Positions 35,880 to 43,366 of a DNA stretch of 64,000 nt are shown one piece after another (position 1 is the stretch's first letter; the number at the start of each line of letters is the position of its first letter). Location of the stretch: positions 1 through 64,000 of the forward strand of contig NZ_JAJEWJ010000007.1 in the NCBI RefSeq assembly GCF_020687765.1, given 5' to 3'. A program made the translations under genes and the position numbers. This DNA is from Sphingobacterium sp. FBM7-1 (lineage in GTDB: Bacteria > Bacteroidota > Bacteroidia > Sphingobacteriales > Sphingobacteriaceae). The notes beneath the pieces are model-generated. The model ran no database searches and was not told the origin of the DNA. It saw only the letters and a list, made by a program, of their open reading frames with translations.

Positions 35880-38687
35880 GTAACTGTAACTCAGTCCAAA
35901 AGTAGGTACAATTTTAGTTGGCGCTGTCTTGTCATTGATGTAAGTGACCTTTGCAGACACGTTGACGTCAGGCAGTACATATCGGAATACATTGCAGTCT
36001 GCCGAGACGCCTATACCGAAACTTTTTGGGGTTAAGCTGCTATGGATATTTTGAAAGTCTGAGAATAACAGGCCTTGGAAACGTTTGATGTAGGCAAGGG
36101 AGCCAATGCTCCAATCCGGATAGAAAAGAGGAAGCCTGTAATTTGCCATCGCGGTGTTATTTACTATAGGTGAATTAAAATGTCCCCATCCCGATACCAT
36201 CGGGATATCATACGTTCCTAAGTAGATTCCGTTGTGGTGCTGTGCAGCAAATCGGAGTTGTAAGCTGTGATTCGACCCAAGGCCGGGAAAATAGAAATTC
36301 GTGCGTAGCGATAGTATTTCTCCTGCTAAGTCCTTTTCTAAAGGGAGGTGTCTATACGTGAAGCTGATGTTTTGTCCCCAGCGGGGAGCCAGGTCCATTT
36401 TGCTTCGCATGCTATTTCTATTGATATACACTTGGTAGTTTAGCGGGAAAGCGATCACATCAGTGAAATTTTTCAGTTTTAGACTGGTGTTATAGCGTTT
36501 GGTATAAGACGTGCCGAAACTAAAGCCATAACTATATACGGTGTTTTGCCGATATATAGAGAGTGGGATAGACATTTCGAAAACCGCATGATGATCGCGA
36601 TAGTCAAACATTACGATGCTTTCCGGAGCACTGCCCGAAACCGCGTTTCCCACCATTCCGCGGTTCGCGTAACGCGCGGTAAACATGGGTAAATAACGCT
36701 TATAGGAAATTTCAGCAGAATAGCGGCTTTTTGATATATTGGGGTCATATTCATAACCAAGCTTGATTTGGGTAGTGTTCAATATATCATTAGATAACCA
36801 GAAAATTCCTGGGATGTAGTCGTCAAAACTTTCAAAATTAGTGCTGCTAATAGATAAGCTGTGAAAATTGATGATATGTGCGCTAGGATTGTAGTCGCTA
36901 ATCGTCATGGGGGAAGCCGACGAATCCGATAAGCTCTCGGGGTGTAGGTTTTCCAATGTAGGGGAAACATATGGAGGGGGGGAGGAGTTTATTTGCTCGC
37001 TGGTAGCAAGCGGAATTTCTTTTTGCGCAAGTTTATGCCCGTTAAACGCATAATTATTATAGAGTAGCTGTCCATTCGTGCCAATAGATGGGTTGAACGC
37101 ACCGAACGCCGCGTTTGTGAGTTTACGAGGCCCCATTCTATCGCTCCATAGGTAAATATTATCGATGCCATCGTCGTGAGCTTTGAAGATGACATCATTG
37201 TTATGATATAATGGTCGTTCTAGTTGTTGGTGGCCCCAAGGAAGAAGAAAACGATGTGCTCGCGTTGCGAGGTTGAATTCTACGAGGTTTGTGCCCTGCT
37301 CAGCAACGACAATCGCCACGACCTTTTCTCCTGAAGCATGATATTTTGGCTGTTGTACGTGCATGTCATGAGGGGCAGGGAGGCTATCCAATACCTGGCC
37401 TGTTTTAGCGTGTAGAACAACCAGTCTGCTCGTATTGGATGGTGTGACTTCGACGACGACAATCTCGTCAAGCATAGGATGAAATGCGGGTGAGTAATAG
37501 CGCGATGCTTTTGTCAGGGTCTTGGTTCGGCCCGTTGTCATATCATATACATTGATAACGTTGTACGTTTGTTTACCAAAACGAGGGTGTTTGCGATACT
37601 CGTCCCAAACGATTTCTCGTTTTCGAAGGTGAAAATAGGGCGTTATCTGTAGGCCGGTTTTTACGATACCGGTTTCATTTCCTAGGCTATCTAGGCGTTT
37701 GATTTCAGGGACAGCAACGGGGGAGGACTTAAGAACGTAAAGCTCCTGGTCCGCATTCATCTGCGGAAGTAAATAATCGCTAGGGAAGCGGCTTTCTTTG
37801 ATTGGTAGATTTGAAGGATCGGGTGCAGCGGGAGATTCCTGTTTCCATTTGCTGGCCAGTTCGTGGATGGTGTTATTGAAAATTTCGCTCGGGTACTCGC
37901 CCGAAATCTTTTCTACTGCGCGGCGAAAATTAAAAGGCCGAAACAGTTTGCCGCGCATATCCGTCATTATTTTTTCGTGAACATCAATGCCATGATGGTT
38001 GGTCACGTAGCTACTCATGAAGAAGCCGATGGTATAGTAAGACGGGATATTGTCTTTGAACGAGCCGAGTACATATTTGTTGAAATCATACGATTTTCCG
38101 GAGAGAATGTTTGCACGTAGGGGCATTTCCCAGGATGGCAACCTTCCTCGGCCTCCATCACTATAGAGGGTTTCAACTTGTACGGCATCGCCTTCAAAAT
38201 ACCAGGCGGGCAGGTTTAAACCGTAGAGTGCGAAAGCGAGCTGTTCGAAAAAAGGTGCTTGTAGTTTTCCTGTCAATTTGTCAAACTGCGCTACGTGTCG
38301 AAGTTCATGCAGTGCAAGATTTGGTAGCCATTCTTGATTGTCTGCAGTCGAAGAAGGGACGGGGAATAGTTCTGATTTTCGAGGGGCGAGTTGTACAAAG
38401 CCGTTTTGTGTAAGATGGTTTCCCTGTAAAACTAGGGTTATTTTCGGAGGAGAATTTTTTAAATCCCGATGACTTTGCTGCTGTAGGAGAGGAAGTTTTT
38501 CTGCCAATTTTTTCGCTGCTTTTTCAAACGGTTGAGGGAAGATTAGACGGAAGTTTTGCGTGTCAATCTGCCGCCATTTTGTTGATGAATGAGCTTGTTC
38601 ATTCTCAATAATCTGGCCTAAAGATTCGTGTGATGTTATAGATGATATGATTAATGTTATTAAGCTGATAAACAGTTTTTTGTTCAT
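35877..38687 (-). CDS. Exported gluzincin-like protease / beta-propeller / outer-membrane barrel protein
   Basis: A 936-residue protein with a signal peptide (residues 1-25). Residues about 40-260 resemble a peptidase-MA/gluzincin domain: HELRH at residues 127-131 fits HExxH and AWYFEGDAVQVE about 35 residues later supplies a candidate third Glu ligand. Residues about 300-560 hold TolB/WD-like propeller repeats (FHPMLDEIVVVEVTPSN, YHASGEKVVAIVV). From about 640 the sequence turns into amphipathic strands ending in PTFGLSYSY, like an outer-membrane barrel related to surface-antigen proteins. Membrane-anchored proteolysis is inferred; no substrate is known. Confidence 0.7.
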   Translation of the reverse strand: MNKKLFISLITLIISSITSHESLGQIIENEQAHSSTKWRQIDTQNFRLIFPQPFEKAAKKLAEKLPLLQQQSHRDLKNSPPKITLVLQGNHLTQNGFVQLAPRKSELFPVPSSTADNQEWLPNLALHELRHVAQFDKLTGKLQAPFFEQLAFALYGLNLPAWYFEGDAVQVETLYSDGGRGRLPSWEMPLRANILSGKSYDFNKYVLGSFKDNIPSYYTIGFFMSSYVTNHHGIDVHEKIMTDMRGKLFRPFNFRRAVEKISGEYPSEIFNNTIHELASKWKQESPAAPDPSNLPIKESRFPSDYLLPQMNADQELYVLKSSPVAVPEIKRLDSLGNETGIVKTGLQITPYFHLRKREIVWDEYRKHPRFGKQTYNVINVYDMTTGRTKTLTKASRYYSPAFHPMLDEIVVVEVTPSNTSRLVVLHAKTGQVLDSLPAPHDMHVQQPKYHASGEKVVAIVVAEQGTNLVEFNLATRAHRFLLPWGHQQLERPLYHNNDVIFKAHDDGIDNIYLWSDRMGPRKLTNAAFGAFNPSIGTNGQLLYNNYAFNGHKLAQKEIPLATSEQINSSPPPYVSPTLENLHPESLSDSSASPMTISDYNPSAHIINFHSLSISSTNFESFDDYIPGIFWLSNDILNTTQIKLGYEYDPNISKSRYSAEISYKRYLPMFTARYANRGMVGNAVSGSAPESIVMFDYRDHHAVFEMSIPLSIYRQNTVYSYGFSFGTSYTKRYNTSLKLKNFTDVIAFPLNYQVYINRNSMRSKMDLAPRWGQNISFTYRHLPLEKDLAGEILSLRTNFYFPGLGSNHSLQLRFAAQHHNGIYLGTYDIPMVSGWGHFNSPIVNNTAMANYRLPLFYPDWSIGSLAYIKRFQGLLFSDFQNIHSSLTPKSFGIGVSADCNVFRYVLPDVNVSAKVTYINDKTAPTKIVPTFGLSYSY

Positions 38688-39339
38688 TTTATTATGTGAC
38701 TATATCTATGCTTGCTAAAATATTTAGTTTATTTTGTTTGTTTTATTTTATGTGTATGTTTACATTTATGTTGTAATGTGTATGATATATAGAGTTTTGT
38801 GTTTTTTAAATTATGTCTAGAGATGACTAAATTTAAGGGTGTATGTGCTGTTGAAAGAGTGTTCATGATGTTGGATAAAGTAGTTTACGTGTTGGGTGTG
38901 GATATCAAATCCATTTGCAATATAGAATAAAAATATTAGATTTCTGTCTCTCGTCTGTCGTTTCCCTTGGTGGTAAAAAATAGGCTTATCCTAGAAATAA
39001 AAAAGCTGACGTGGAAAAGCTGCGCGTGTTAAATATATATCGTTAGCTCGTGACAGAAACCTTAGTGACGAACGTGAACATTTGCATGGGTTGTGCGTGT
39101 TGTTTGGCAGCAAGGGAGGTGCAGTGTGCCGCTAATAGAGCGGGTGAAAGTAGGTTTTTTATTAATGACATATTGTCGCTTTGTCATGAAGGTGGTTTGA
39201 TGGTCCATTGCGGGATGAGGTCCGGATAGATCATTTTGTACTCGAAAAAAGTATTAGTTATTTCCAATTAAAAAGGCGACTTTTGCTCCGACAAAAAACA
39301 ACAGAATACCAATGTAGGACATATAAAATAGGAGGGTTT
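38688..39339. other. 652-bp intergenic region without a clear gene
   Basis: The left half (to about 39000) is AT-rich and holds the start region of the leftward 936-residue protein gene. The right half is more GC-rich and contains a short open frame from a GTG at 39050 to a stop at 39229 (59 residues, Cys-rich) that I do not accept as a gene without further support. No riboswitch, tRNA or hairpin terminator was recognised. The mgtE start is preceded by GGAGGG. Confidence 0.4.
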
Positions 39340-40713
39340 ATGGAAGAATTAGAAATGCAGATAGAGCTTGTGGAAAGTTGGATCGAATCAGGCGACACCG
39401 GCCAGCTGCAGGATTTTCTAAACGAGCAAAACATCTCGGACGTTGAAGAGTTGATCGATGTGCTTCCAGAACATGCCGCCCTATTTATCGAAATACTGAA
39501 TATAAACCGAGCGGTCCGCGTCTTTGGTATTCTAGACTTCCCGACGCAGGAACGGATATTTAAAAAGTTATCAGCGAACAAAGCGCGCGAATTAGTTAAC
39601 GAAATGCCACCGGATGACCGGACTTCATTTTTCAGTGAGCTGAAAGGGGACGTCGTAAAGCACCTCATTATCATGCTTTCGCCGGATGAGCGTAAAGAGG
39701 CCTTATCTCTTTTAGGTTATCCGGAAGATAGTGTGGGACGGTTGATGACGCCCGATTACATTACGGTGAAGCCTCACTGGGATATTACGCGCGTGCTAGA
39801 TCACGTAAGGCGTTATGGAAACGCTTCTGAAACTATCGATGTATTGTATGTGATCGATGCGGAGGGACGTTTGATGGATGACCTGCGTATTCGGGATATC
39901 CTAATCGCGGATCCGGAAACAAAAGTCGAAAGCTTAATTGATAGTCGCTTGATTTCGTTGAATGCGAATGATCCGCAAGAGGAGGCGGTCAACGTCTTTA
40001 GGATGAATAATAGAGTCGCTCTTCCTGTGGTTGATGAACAGGGGATTATGTTAGGGATTGTAACGATAGATGATATCCTATGGGTTGCGAATGAGGAGTA
40101 TACCGAAGATATACAACGTATCGGGGGAACAGAGGCTTTAGATGAGCCTTATCTAGATGTCTCGGTATTCCATCTTGTTAAAAAGCGGGGAGGATGGTTA
40201 ATCGTACTTTTCCTAGGTCAGCTACTTACTTTTAATGTGTTGAAACATTATGAGGATCGGCTGTCCACTATTTTAGTGTTGCTGATGCCCGTGATTATGT
40301 CGAGTGGAGGTAATAGCGGCTCACAGGCCTCGACACTGATTATACAGGCGATGGCGATGGGAGAGGTAGCTTTGCGAGATTGGTGGCGTGTTATGCGGAG
40401 AGAGATTCTTTCCGGATTATTTTTGGGGCTTATTTTAGGTATTTTGGGATTTGCCCGTATTTCCGTTGATCAAGCTTTTAGCGGTGCATATGGGGACGTA
40501 TGGATATTATACGCGTTAGCAATAGCATTTTCTCTTGTGGGGGTAGTTATGTGGGGTTCGCTTATCGGAGCAATGTTACCATTTGTCTTGAGGCGGTTGG
40601 GGGCTGATCCGGCGAGTTCTTCTGCCCCTTTTGTATCAACGTTGGTTGACGTAACAGGGCTCATTATCTATTTCACGATCGCGACGATTATACTGGGGGG
40701 TGTAATCTTTTAA
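39340..40713 (+). CDS. mgtE: Magnesium transporter MgtE
   Basis: A 457-residue protein from the ATG at 39340 (MEELEMQIELVESW), which has a nearby GGAGGG and matches the family start; an in-frame ATG at 39208 would add 44 unrelated residues. The layout is the MgtE N-domain of helical repeats (about 1-130), two CBS domains (about 140-255; LMTPDYITVKPHWDITRVL, IDDILWVANEEYTEDI), and five membrane helices with the ion-pathway motif MPVIMSSGGNSGSQASTLII. It imports Mg2+, with the cytoplasmic domain sensing internal Mg2+. Confidence 0.95.
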   Translation: MEELEMQIELVESWIESGDTGQLQDFLNEQNISDVEELIDVLPEHAALFIEILNINRAVRVFGILDFPTQERIFKKLSANKARELVNEMPPDDRTSFFSELKGDVVKHLIIMLSPDERKEALSLLGYPEDSVGRLMTPDYITVKPHWDITRVLDHVRRYGNASETIDVLYVIDAEGRLMDDLRIRDILIADPETKVESLIDSRLISLNANDPQEEAVNVFRMNNRVALPVVDEQGIMLGIVTIDDILWVANEEYTEDIQRIGGTEALDEPYLDVSVFHLVKKRGGWLIVLFLGQLLTFNVLKHYEDRLSTILVLLMPVIMSSGGNSGSQASTLIIQAMAMGEVALRDWWRVMRREILSGLFLGLILGILGFARISVDQAFSGAYGDVWILYALAIAFSLVGVVMWGSLIGAMLPFVLRRLGADPASSSAPFVSTLVDVTGLIIYFTIATIILGGVIF

Positions 40714-40841
40714 AAAAATCGTGTTGGGTGTGAGAGAGTTGTGTTTTTGTTCTCAAAAAGATTTGCAGAGTTCATCAAAACTTCCGATAATTGCACCACC
40801 GAAAAGGGATAATAACCCCAGGATTTCGGGGTAGACAAAAT

Positions 40842-40915
40842 TCCTCAGTAGCTCAGCAGGTTAGAGCATCTGACTGTTAATCAGAGGGTCGCTGGTTCGA
40901 GCCCAGCCTGAGGAG
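40842..40915 (+). tRNA. tRNA-Asn(GTT), copy 1
   Basis: A 74-base cloverleaf: acceptor TCCTCAG/CTGAGGA, D-arm GCTC...GAGC, anticodon stem TCTGA/TCAGA with loop CTGTTAA (anticodon GTT, 40876-40878), T-arm GCTGG-TTCGAGC-CCAGC, discriminator G. CCA is not encoded. A terminator follows directly. Confidence 0.96.
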
Positions 40916-40916
40916 C

Positions 40917-40947
40917 AAAGCCACGGATTGATCTCGTGGCTTTTTTT
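40917..40947 (+). terminator. Terminator after tRNA-Asn copy 1
   Basis: AAAGCCACG and CGTGGCTTT form a perfect stem around a 9-base loop, followed by a run of T. Confidence 0.88.
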
Positions 40948-41013
40948 GACATTTTGAATGTGTGTTGGACACAGTGAACTGATGAAGTATTTGTGGAAGG
41001 TTTTTTATTTTTT

Positions 41014-41044
41014 TTTGAATATTGAAAACGAAACTGTATCTTTG
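41014..41044 (+). promoter_or_regulatory. Promoter of tRNA-Asn copy 2
   Basis: TTTG at 41014-41017 and TATCTTTG at 41037-41044, 19 bases apart, match the Bacteroidota consensus. The tRNA begins 41 bases downstream of the -7 box. Confidence 0.65.
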
Positions 41045-41085
41045 TAGCACTTCAAAAACGCATAATGTTTGTTTAAGTAAAGTAT

Positions 41086-41159
41086 TCCTGAATAGCTCAG
41101 CAGGTTAGAGCATCTGACTGTTAATCAGAGGGTCGCTGGTTCGAGCCCAGCTTCAGGAG
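41086..41159 (+). tRNA. tRNA-Asn(GTT), copy 2; integration site
   Basis: A 74-base cloverleaf with acceptor TCCTGAA/TTCAGGA, anticodon loop CTGTTAA (GTT at 41120-41122) and T-arm GCTGG/CCAGC. It differs from copy 1 almost only in the acceptor stem. Its 3' part from base 41117 is identical to 50281-50323, so the gene was kept intact when an element inserted: the 3' part next to the 5' half here was brought by the element, and the chromosomal original was displaced to the right end. Confidence 0.96.
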
Positions 41160-41163
41160 CAAA
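41117..41163 (+). repeat. attL, 47-bp direct repeat (left copy)
   Basis: Identical over 47 bases to 50281-50327; runs from the anticodon loop of tRNA-Asn copy 2 through its 3' end plus AAA. The flanking bases differ on both sides, which fixes the limits. Confidence 0.92.
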
Positions 41164-41166
41164 CAA

Positions 41167-41203
41167 AAAAAGCTGTTTTTCGATAAGAAAAACAGCTTTT
41201 TTG
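41167..41203 (+). terminator. Terminator after tRNA-Asn copy 2, carried by the element
   Basis: AAAAAGCTGTTTTTC pairs with GAAAAACAGCTTTTT across a 5-base loop, with a T run after it. Because it lies right of attL, this terminator belongs to the element, not to the original tRNA locus. Confidence 0.85.
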
Positions 41204-41302
41204 CTTTTTAAACGAGGATTAGAGACATCTTCGCTTGGCCGATCGGGTTCTCCGGTTCGGTGTGATTTACATAGTTTTTTGTTGAACTTCACGTCATTTT
41301 GT

Positions 41303-41318
41303 TACAAATATGTAACAG
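41303..41318. repeat. Element-end repeat TACAAATATGTAACAG, left copy
   Basis: The same 16 bases occur at 50171-50186. At the left end they are part of a wider inverted repeat TGTTAC-AAATAT-GTAACA (41300-41317). It lies 140 bases inside attL and just before the integrase start codon, so it may be an arm-type integrase site or an operator for int (inference). Confidence 0.5.
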
Positions 41319-41346
41319 AAATTCTGGCGTGCTTAAGGAAAAAATT

Positions 41347-42627
41347 ATGGCAACCGTAAGCGCAAAAATTTATGAACATCACAAGAAAGCTGATGGCACT
41401 TACAATGTGAAAATCTGTGTCTATCACAAAGGTAAAAGAAAGTACATTGACACGACCCATTACGTGGTCAGAAAGCAACTGACCAAAGATTTCAAGATCA
41501 AAGATCCGTTTGTTGCGGATGTCGTCGAGCGACAGTTGCGGGACTGCCGAAAAACGATCAGCGATCTGGAGACAAAGCTCGACCATTTCTCTGCGGAAAC
41601 CCTGCGGGATTTTCTAAGGGATATGGATGAAGATGTTGATTTCGTTAAATTCTGTGACGAGCATATCAAGGGACTAAAAGAGGTTGGAAGAATCAAGAGC
41701 GCAGAAAATTTCAATGTTGTGCGTAACAGTCTCGTGGACTACTTCAAGACGGACTCCTTTTCTATAAATCAAATTCATTACACGATGCTCCTGTCGTATG
41801 AACGCTACTTGAAATCCGAACGTACCATGACCCGAATAAATCAATTTGGCAATCCTGTCACGACAACGGTAAAAGGTGTGAGCAGTTCGGCGGTACATAA
41901 CTATATGCGAGACCTCCGCACCTTGTTCAACGGTGCAAGAAACCGTTACAACGAAGAGGATATTGGTATATTCCGCATCAAGCATTATCCGTTCAAAAAA
42001 TACAAGGTCGGTTCGCCACCGCCACGGACGAAAGAGAAGCACAACACCCTTGCAGAAGTTGTGGCTATCAAGAATTGTGTTACAAAATCCGGTAGCCGTG
42101 CAGAACTTGCCAAAGAACTGTATATGCTTTCGTTTTATCTCTGTGGTACAAATGCTGTAGATTTTTATCAGATAGGCCAACAGAACATCAGAAACGGACG
42201 GCTTGAATACAACCGTTCAAAAACTACGGAACGGAGAAAGGACAATGCCTTTATCAGTATCAAAATCACGGATGAAGCGAAACCCTTATTGGAAAAGTAT
42301 ATCGGCAAGCTGGCAGCACGTTATTCCACTATCGGATGCCTGAACAAAGCTTTGAGCAAAGGAATGGAGCAGGTATGCCGTATGACGGGGCTGGCGGGCG
42401 TAACATTCTATTGGGCAAGGCACACCTTTGCCAATACCGCAAGGAATGATTGCCGTATGTCCAAAGATGATGTAGCCCTTGCACTGAACCACGTTGATGA
42501 GGGCAACCGTACAACTGATATTTATATCGCCAAGGATTGGAAGATTGTGGATGATGTGCAAGGGAAAGTCATTGCACGGCTAAGAAAAGCTGAAGCAAAG
42601 CTGATGGGAATCCTTTTTTTGTTGTAA
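41347..42627 (+). CDS. int: Tyrosine recombinase (integrase) of the tRNA-Asn element
   Basis: A 426-residue integrase from the ATG at 41347 (MATVSAKIYEHHKK); an in-frame ATG at 41299 would run through the 16-bp terminal repeat. Residues 1-90 are the arm-type DNA-binding domain usual in Bacteroidota elements, about 95-200 the SAM-like core-binding domain (VKFCDEHIKGL, MLLSYERYLKSE), and about 230-415 the catalytic domain. ARHTFA provides Arg-His, LALNHVD a second His, and DIYIAKDW the nucleophilic Tyr. Box I reads SFYLCGTNAVDF, with Asn where most recombinases have the first catalytic Arg. It acts on the tRNA-Asn sites. Confidence 0.93.
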   Translation: MATVSAKIYEHHKKADGTYNVKICVYHKGKRKYIDTTHYVVRKQLTKDFKIKDPFVADVVERQLRDCRKTISDLETKLDHFSAETLRDFLRDMDEDVDFVKFCDEHIKGLKEVGRIKSAENFNVVRNSLVDYFKTDSFSINQIHYTMLLSYERYLKSERTMTRINQFGNPVTTTVKGVSSSAVHNYMRDLRTLFNGARNRYNEEDIGIFRIKHYPFKKYKVGSPPPRTKEKHNTLAEVVAIKNCVTKSGSRAELAKELYMLSFYLCGTNAVDFYQIGQQNIRNGRLEYNRSKTTERRKDNAFISIKITDEAKPLLEKYIGKLAARYSTIGCLNKALSKGMEQVCRMTGLAGVTFYWARHTFANTARNDCRMSKDDVALALNHVDEGNRTTDIYIAKDWKIVDDVQGKVIARLRKAEAKLMGILFLL

Positions 42628-42793
42628 AAATTGTGTAAAACGTTACGATTAAGGAACTAAAAATACTAGAGGTCAATGATAAATGTGTTAAAATAGGATT
42701 ATTTTGCAGATAGAGTTTATCCCAAATAATGGTTTTCTAATCTTTGTCTTCTGTTCACTAAATCAAGTTTACAATTACTACGACTGATAGAAA

Positions 42794-42839
42794 ACAGTTC
42801 GATATAAAACTTTTTTTTAGAAAATAGTTTGAATTCAAA
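42794..42839. promoter_or_regulatory. Two MarR-operator candidates upstream of marR
   Basis: ACAGTTCGATATAAAA (42794-42809) and ATAGTTTGAATTCAAA (42824-42839) share the pattern AYAGTTYRAWWNAAA and lie exactly 30 bases apart. The second contains a perfect 12-bp palindrome TTTGAATTCAAA (42828-42839) that overlaps the -33 box of the marR promoter. The same pattern occurs twice at 43333-43363. Autoregulation by the adjacent MarR protein is the obvious reading, inferred. Confidence 0.6.
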
Positions 42840-42857
42840 TTATTTGTTTTACATTTG
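42828..42857 (+). promoter_or_regulatory. marR promoter
   Basis: TTTG (42828-42831) and TACATTTG (42850-42857) are 18 bases apart, a full match to the Bacteroidota consensus. The -7 box ends 4 bases before the ATG at 42862, so the transcript may start at or next to the start codon and be nearly leaderless. Confidence 0.65.
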
Positions 42858-42861
42858 CACA

Positions 42862-43314
42862 ATGAAAATTAAAGAAGCTACAGAAATAGCTAAAATAGCA
42901 GAATTGATGGAAGTTATGCGGGATATCCGGAAAGCTTTGTATTTACATTTTTCACAGAAAGTGAAGGAATACAAACTCGATGTTACTATGGAAATGCTTG
43001 AGGTACTGTATGTTCTGTGGAATAAAGACAATGTCAATCAACAGGAAATCGTTGATAAGACAAACCGAAATAAGGCAAGTCTTACTTCGTTGATTGATAA
43101 TTTGACAAATCGTGGTTTGGTTGAAAGAAAACCTGACCCGACCGATAGACGTAATAATTTGATTGTATTGACCGAACAAGGTAGAAGCTATCAAGAAAAA
43201 TTAATTCCGATTCTCGATGAAGTATATCAATCTTTTCAAGTGGATATTTCTGCTGAAGAAATGAGTAATACAGTTGATATACTCAATAAGATGCGTAATA
43301 GAATTAATGACTAA
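42862..43314 (+). CDS. MarR-family transcriptional regulator
   Basis: A 150-residue winged-helix regulator from the ATG at 42862 (MKIKEATEIAKI). The MarR core is clear: VLYVLWNKDNVNQQEIVDKT, the recognition helix KASLTSLIDNLTNRGLVERK and wing PDPTDRRNNLIVLTEQG. It lies directly before the efflux genes, 52 bases from tolC, on the same strand. MarR proteins bind as dimers to palindromes and release DNA on binding small aromatic or drug ligands or on oxidation. Two repeated motifs lie in front of this gene and two in front of the efflux operon, so it probably represses itself and the pump. It has no conserved oxidation-sensing Cys. Confidence 0.93.
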   Translation: MKIKEATEIAKIAELMEVMRDIRKALYLHFSQKVKEYKLDVTMEMLEVLYVLWNKDNVNQQEIVDKTNRNKASLTSLIDNLTNRGLVERKPDPTDRRNNLIVLTEQGRSYQEKLIPILDEVYQSFQVDISAEEMSNTVDILNKMRNRIND

Positions 43315-43332
43315 GTCTATTTTTTTGAATAA

Positions 43333-43363
43333 ATAGTTTGAATTGAAACAGTTTAATATAAAA
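43333..43363. promoter_or_regulatory. Two MarR-operator candidates upstream of the efflux operon
   Basis: ATAGTTTGAATTGAAA (43333-43348) and ACAGTTTAATATAAAA (43348-43363) abut and end 3 bases before the tolC-like start codon. They match the two motifs before marR nearly base for base, so both transcripts likely answer to the same protein (inference). Confidence 0.6.
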
Positions 43364-43366
43364 TTA

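Noticed and set aside
39208..39339. Longer N-terminus for MgtE from the ATG at 39208
   Set aside because: The added residues are unlike the family, while the ATG at 39340 has GGAGGG in front and matches the known MgtE start.
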